Positions 6,066-8,623 of a DNA stretch of 8,623 nucleotides are shown one piece after another. The stretch spans positions 1-8,623 of the forward strand of contig JBBSXD010000029.1 of assembly GCA_038045965.1 (NCBI GenBank), given 5' to 3'. The stretch is from ARS1285 sp038045965. GTDB taxonomy: Archaea; Nanobdellota; Nanobdellia; Pacearchaeales; GW2011-AR1. Under the pieces are notes generated by a model. That model was not told the DNA's origin. It saw nothing but the letters and a program-made list of their open reading frames with translations, and ran no database searches. Both the position numbers and the translations under genes were made by a program. Position 1 is the stretch's first letter, and the number at the start of each line of letters is the position of its first letter.

Positions 6066-6467
6066 ATGAGAAATAAAATAAATTTATTCATAAGAAAACT
6101 AAAAGAAATGCCTGATTTTAATAAGGTAGAATTTGTCTTCTTATTTGGAAGTGTAATAGAAAAAATAAATAATAAACTTTCGGATATTGACTTTGCAATA
6201 TATCATTCTGGAGATTCAAAAGAAAGATTTAAATTTAGAATGAAGATGTTAGGAAATCTTCCAGATAATTATGATGTTCAGATTTTTCAAGATCTCCCAC
6301 TTTATGTAAGAATAAATGTCCTAAAGGGAAAAGTTATCTATGCAAAAGATGAATCTTTTGTTTATGAAAAAGCATACGAAACAATCAAGGCATTTGATGA
6401 TTATAAAAAATATTACTATGATTATTTAGAATCTAGGAGAACAAAATATGCAGAAAAAACAAATTGA
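6066..6467 (+). CDS. mntA: MntA-type minimal nucleotidyltransferase antitoxin
   Basis: A 133-aa minimal nucleotidyltransferase, the antitoxin of a type VII (MNT/HEPN) toxin-antitoxin pair. The family signature GSX10DXD is exact: G28-S29, ten residues, then D40-I-D42 in FLFGSV...SDIDFAI. A third carboxylate is probably D70 in NYDVQIF. Characterised MntA enzymes transfer AMP units from ATP to a tyrosine of HepT and so inactivate it. With all three acids present this one should be catalytically competent. The C-terminus is a tyrosine- and lysine-rich helix. It overlaps hepT by 20 nt and is transcribed from a TATA box just downstream of FEN1. Function is assigned from motif and partner. Confidence 0.88.
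   Translation: MRNKINLFIRKLKEMPDFNKVEFVFLFGSVIEKINNKLSDIDFAIYHSGDSKERFKFRMKMLGNLPDNYDVQIFQDLPLYVRINVLKGKVIYAKDESFVYEKAYETIKAFDDYKKYYYDYLESRRTKYAEKTN
6435..6440 (+). promoter_or_regulatory. Shine-Dalgarno sequence of hepT
   Basis: AGGAGA lies 7 nt before the hepT ATG, inside the mntA coding region. It is the clearest ribosome-binding site in the window, where other starts lack one, and it supports ATG 6448 as the start of hepT. It would allow hepT to be translated independently of ribosomes finishing mntA. Confidence 0.55.
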
Positions 6468-6882
6468 TAAAGAAAAAATTAAGAATAAAATATTAGAGGC
6501 ATCAGAAACAATAGATTCCATATCAGAAAAAATGCCAGAAAATTTTGAAGATTTTGAAAATTTAGGTTTTGTTAAAGACGGGATTTATAAAAGAATAGAA
6601 TTTGCTATACAAAATATAATAGATATTTGCTATTTAATAAATTCTGGACTAAAATTAGGTATCCCGGAAGTAGAGGACGATATATTTTCACATCTAAAAA
6701 ATAATAATATATTATCAAAAAAAACTATGAATCTAATTGAAGAAATGAAAGGATTTAGAAACATACTCGTTCATAAGTATGGTCAAATTGAAGATGATAA
6801 AGCATTTGAATCTATCACCAACGGCTTAAAGGACTTCGAAACTATATTTAATGAACTTGAAAAATTTCTAAAGAATAATTAA
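6448..6882 (+). CDS. hepT: HepT-type HEPN ribonuclease toxin
   Basis: A 144-aa, mostly helical HEPN protein of the DUF86/HepT type. The catalytic signature RX4HXY is intact: R104, H109 and Y111 in FRNILVHKYG. Arg and His form the RNase site at the dimer interface in characterised members, and the tyrosine is the residue that MntA AMPylates, so Y111 is the predicted modification site. The preceding GIYKRIEFAIQNIIDICYLI helix (45-64) is also typical of the family. It is the toxin partner of the upstream nucleotidyltransferase, with which it overlaps by 20 nt. The gene is convergent with the minus-strand operon and ends 29 nt from that operon's last stop codon. Target RNA is unknown. Confidence 0.88.
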   Translation: MQKKQIDKEKIKNKILEASETIDSISEKMPENFEDFENLGFVKDGIYKRIEFAIQNIIDICYLINSGLKLGIPEVEDDIFSHLKNNNILSKKTMNLIEEMKGFRNILVHKYGQIEDDKAFESITNGLKDFETIFNELEKFLKNN

Positions 6883-6897
6883 GATCGTTTAAGTTCT

Positions 6898-6907
6898 AAA
6901 AATAAAA
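6898..6907 (-). terminator. T-rich terminator of the minus-strand operon
   Basis: On the minus strand TTTTATTTTT lies just past the stop codon of the membrane-protein gene, a plausible archaeal U-tract terminator. The intervening 29 nt between the convergent genes show no clear stem-loop. Confidence 0.4.
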
Positions 6908-6911
6908 TCTA

Positions 6912-7601
6912 TTAACCTCCCCCTAATTCATCAAAAAATTTCTCTGAAGATTTTCCTTGAGTTTTAATATTTCCTTTAGCTCTTTCTAATTCTTCTTCTT
7001 CAGATTTTTTCTTGGAAGATTCAAAATAATTTCCATATAATATTATTATTAATATTATAATTGGAGTAACAATAAAAGTTAGCCACCATAACTTTCTAAC
7101 TGCAGTATCTAATAAATTTACAAACATAGTTATTATCCCAAAAGTTCCTGTAATGGAAGCAAAAACAATTCCAACTATCAGTGCAAACAATCTATTATCA
7201 AAAATTTCTCTAGCAGGAAAATAGATCACACAGATTACAACAATCCAAATAAAAACATGAAAAAAGAATATTAAATTCCAGATAAATTCCATTCCAAAAC
7301 TATATTTCCATATAGAATTGAAAAAAGAAAAAAATCCTCCTATATAACTCAGAAACTTTCCAACAAAAGATAAGTTCGTCCACTCTTTCCACAAATAACT
7401 TTTTCCATCATTACTTTGTTGATAATTATCAATTTTATCTTTTATATTACTAATCCCCTTAACCTCTCCTTCTTCATTCACTGCTTTTTTTATTAAATCT
7501 CCTCCTGGAACTGCATCTAATCCTTCTTGTTGTGCAATAATAAAGTTTGAAATAAAAATTAAAAATAATACAAATAACGAGAAAATTATTTTACTTTTCA
7601 T
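6912..7601 (-). CDS. Secreted/anchored membrane protein of unknown function
   Basis: A 229-aa membrane protein that I cannot assign to a characterised family. Residues 1-23 form a signal peptide (KSK, then a hydrophobic stretch ending FIIA before QQ). A polar segment follows at about 24-75, an aromatic glycine-rich amphipathic region at 76-105 (FVGKFLSYIGGFFSFF), then three transmembrane helices near 107-128, 138-162 and 171-190. The tail from 193 is charged (SSKKKSEEEELERAKG) and ends GELGGG-like as DELGGG. This style, a signal peptide, a tryptophan-rich linker and a short helix bundle, is common among uncharacterised DPANN-type archaeal membrane proteins (general recollection only). The ATG lies inside the last codons of the HEPN-like gene (11-nt overlap), so it belongs to that operon and could be the site where those proteins act. 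Confidence 0.75.
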   Translation of the reverse strand: MKSKIIFSLFVLFLIFISNFIIAQQEGLDAVPGGDLIKKAVNEEGEVKGISNIKDKIDNYQQSNDGKSYLWKEWTNLSFVGKFLSYIGGFFSFFNSIWKYSFGMEFIWNLIFFFHVFIWIVVICVIYFPAREIFDNRLFALIVGIVFASITGTFGIITMFVNLLDTAVRKLWWLTFIVTPIIILIIILYGNYFESSKKKSEEEELERAKGNIKTQGKSSEKFFDELGGG

Positions 7602-8007
7602 TTTTCTTATCTAATAGTCTATTTAATCCTATTTCAATTTTACTAATTAAAATATCCATTTTATCCCCATTATTATCTAGATATGACTTTTCAAATCTTT
7701 CTCCATAATATAAACTCCCATTTCTTCTTGTTCTAAAATCATCTAGGAACACTAAATAAGATTCTTCTAAATTTAATAAATTAACAATTTCATATATTAA
7801 TTCTTTATGAGCATAATCACCAACAAATTTAAATCCCTTACATAAAAACAAAGCTGTTGCTAATTCCTTTATAATTTCATAATAATTCTCACAAATTATA
7901 GTAGTAGAAACCTTTCTTTTAAAATTAATAATAAAATCTTTTCTTTCTTGAACTATTTTTTTAATAGATCTAGCCTTTTCAATATCAGATTGAATAGATA
8001 ATTTCAT
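7591..8007 (-). CDS. HEPN-like protein with altered catalytic motif
   Basis: A 138-aa helical protein that looks like a HEPN domain paired with the upstream nucleotidyltransferase. The helix FLCKGFKFVGDYAHKELI (54-71) and the segment FRTRRNGSLYYG (91-102) occupy the places of the two HEPN core helices. The expected RX4-6H motif is not intact. R95-N96 is followed by GSL and then Y100-Y101-G102, so Tyr stands where the catalytic His would be. H67 lies elsewhere and does not fit the motif. Either the RNase is inactive, or the family uses a different site and the protein is an adaptor or dimeric partner. It overlaps the upstream gene by 4 nt (ATGA) and the downstream membrane-protein gene by 11 nt. 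HEPN assignment is by pattern, not by search. Confidence 0.65.
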   Translation of the reverse strand: MKLSIQSDIEKARSIKKIVQERKDFIINFKRKVSTTIICENYYEIIKELATALFLCKGFKFVGDYAHKELIYEIVNLLNLEESYLVFLDDFRTRRNGSLYYGERFEKSYLDNNGDKMDILISKIEIGLNRLLDKKNEK

Positions 8008-8525
8008 TTTGTATTAATATAACCTTTTAACAATATCCCATTAATTAAGTTTTTCCTTAATTCCTTAGGTACATCATAGAAATTATTAATAATTAAATGT
8101 ATTTTTTTATTTAGAATTTTCTCAAACTTATCTAAATTGATTTCAATCTTTTTACCTATGACGAATAAGTCTATATCTGAATTTTCAATTGATTCTCCTT
8201 TTCTGCTGCTCCCATAAAGAATGATTGCCTCTGGACTAACTTGTTTCCATATATATTCAATAACTCCTGATTCAAACAACTCATATTGAATTGATAATAT
8301 CTTATAAAACTTAAATTTCTCAGAATCTCTATTTGCAATATATTGAGGGGTATTTTTACGAACCTCTTTTCTTATCAATCCTTCGCTTGCTAGTTCATCA
8401 AGATATTTTTTAACAGAAGGTAAGGCTAAACTTGCTTTTCTAGATATTTCTCTTAATCCAAATATAGTAGTAGTATTATCAAAGAAAATCTTCAACACTT
8501 TATATTTATTATTTTTTTGTAACAT
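8004..8525 (-). CDS. Winged-helix DNA-binding nucleotidyltransferase fusion (MNT-like)
   Basis: A 173-aa two-domain protein. Residues 5-66 look like a winged helix-turn-helix: a helix to FFDN, FGLREISRKASLALPSVKKYLDELASEGLI as the helix-turn-helix with recognition helix, and a wing with IRKEVRKNTPQYIANR. Residues about 98-173 form a minimal nucleotidyltransferase with an exact GSX10DXD: G105-S106, ten residues, D117-I-D119 in ILYGSS...SDIDLFVIG. The usual third carboxylate on the next strand is not apparent, since that strand reads KKIHLIIN (140-147), so activity is uncertain. Similar archaeal fusions precede HEPN genes and are thought to act as antitoxin and repressor in one. It overlaps the HEPN-like gene by 4 nt and has a TATA box and palindromes upstream. 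Confidence 0.82.
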   Translation of the reverse strand: MLQKNNKYKVLKIFFDNTTTIFGLREISRKASLALPSVKKYLDELASEGLIRKEVRKNTPQYIANRDSEKFKFYKILSIQYELFESGVIEYIWKQVSPEAIILYGSSRKGESIENSDIDLFVIGKKIEINLDKFEKILNKKIHLIINNFYDVPKELRKNLINGILLKGYINTK

Positions 8526-8543
8526 CTGTTATATTATTATATC

Positions 8544-8561
8544 TACTGATACATTTTAGTA
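8544..8561. promoter_or_regulatory. Imperfect palindrome at the expected transcription start
   Basis: TACTGATACATTTTAGTA has arms TACTGA and TTAGTA with one mismatch and lies between the TATA box and the ATG of the winged-helix gene. It is a second possible operator. The match is imperfect. Confidence 0.25.
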
Positions 8562-8568
8562 ACATAAA

Positions 8569-8577
8569 TATTTAAAT
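8569..8577 (-). promoter_or_regulatory. TATA box of the wHTH-NTase/HEPN/membrane operon
   Basis: On the minus strand the sequence is ATTTAAATA, identical to the vapBC TATA box. It is centred 48 nt from the ATG, predicting a leader of about 20 nt, longer than elsewhere in the window. Because ATTTAAAT is symmetrical it could also fire rightward, but no gene start is visible in the last 45 nt. Confidence 0.55.
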
Positions 8578-8578
8578 C

Positions 8579-8597
8579 TTTCTATTATCAATAGAAA
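8579..8597. promoter_or_regulatory. Perfect 19-nt palindrome beside the TATA box, candidate operator
   Basis: TTTCTATTATCAATAGAAA has perfect 8-bp arms TTTCTATT and AATAGAAA around ATC. It adjoins the TATA box of the winged-helix operon and covers the position of its BRE, where a bound repressor would block TFB. A third copy of the half-site AATAGAAA occurs at 8613-8620. The winged-helix nucleotidyltransferase encoded next to it is the obvious candidate binder, by inference from position. Confidence 0.5.
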
Positions 8598-8623
8598 CTA
8601 TGATTTATTACTAATAGAAATTA

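Noticed and set aside
8598..8623. Start of a divergent gene at the right edge (ATG at 8600)
   Set aside because: The frame stops after four codons (TAA at 8612), so no gene can be supported in this edge sequence.

Overview
The window looks like chromosomal DNA from a small-genome, strongly A+T-rich archaeon. The evidence is archaeal information-processing genes (a family B DNA polymerase and a FEN1 flap endonuclease), TATA boxes of the TTTAAATA type placed 25-45 nt upstream of most first genes, an almost complete lack of Shine-Dalgarno sequences, and very tight gene packing. A DPANN-type lineage such as Pacearchaeota or Woesearchaeota would fit, but that assignment is inference from gene style, not from a phylogenetic marker.

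Layout. Positions 1-55 hold what looks like the right end of an IS605-family (TnpB-type) element whose body lies outside the window. It abuts the promoter of a VapBC toxin-antitoxin pair (99-753, + strand). A hairpin and T-run at 776-812 separate VapC from the convergent replication block on the minus strand: family B DNA polymerase (811-3261), preceded 20 nt upstream by a small SAM-dependent methyltransferase resembling phospholipid N-methyltransferases (3282-3824). A 112-nt divergent promoter region (3825-3936) leads rightward into a 251-aa protein of unknown function with an internal duplication, a 91-aa basic protein, and FEN1 (5001-6029).

The right third holds two nucleotidyltransferase/HEPN modules facing each other. 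The first is a textbook MntA-HepT (type VII) toxin-antitoxin pair on the + strand (6066-6882). The second is a minus-strand operon (8525 to 6912): a winged-helix plus nucleotidyltransferase fusion, a HEPN-like protein whose catalytic His appears replaced by Tyr, and a secreted/membrane protein, all with overlapping ends. Its promoter carries a perfect 19-nt palindrome beside the TATA box, a good candidate operator for the winged-helix protein.

Taken together, two core DNA-replication enzymes that probably both dock on PCNA (each ends in a PIP-box-like C-terminus) are surrounded by one or two classic toxin-antitoxin pairs, one atypical pair and a transposon end. The least explained parts are the atypical wHTH-NTase/HEPN/membrane operon and the duplicated-domain protein encoded upstream of FEN1. 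No gene-free stretch exceeds about 115 nt.
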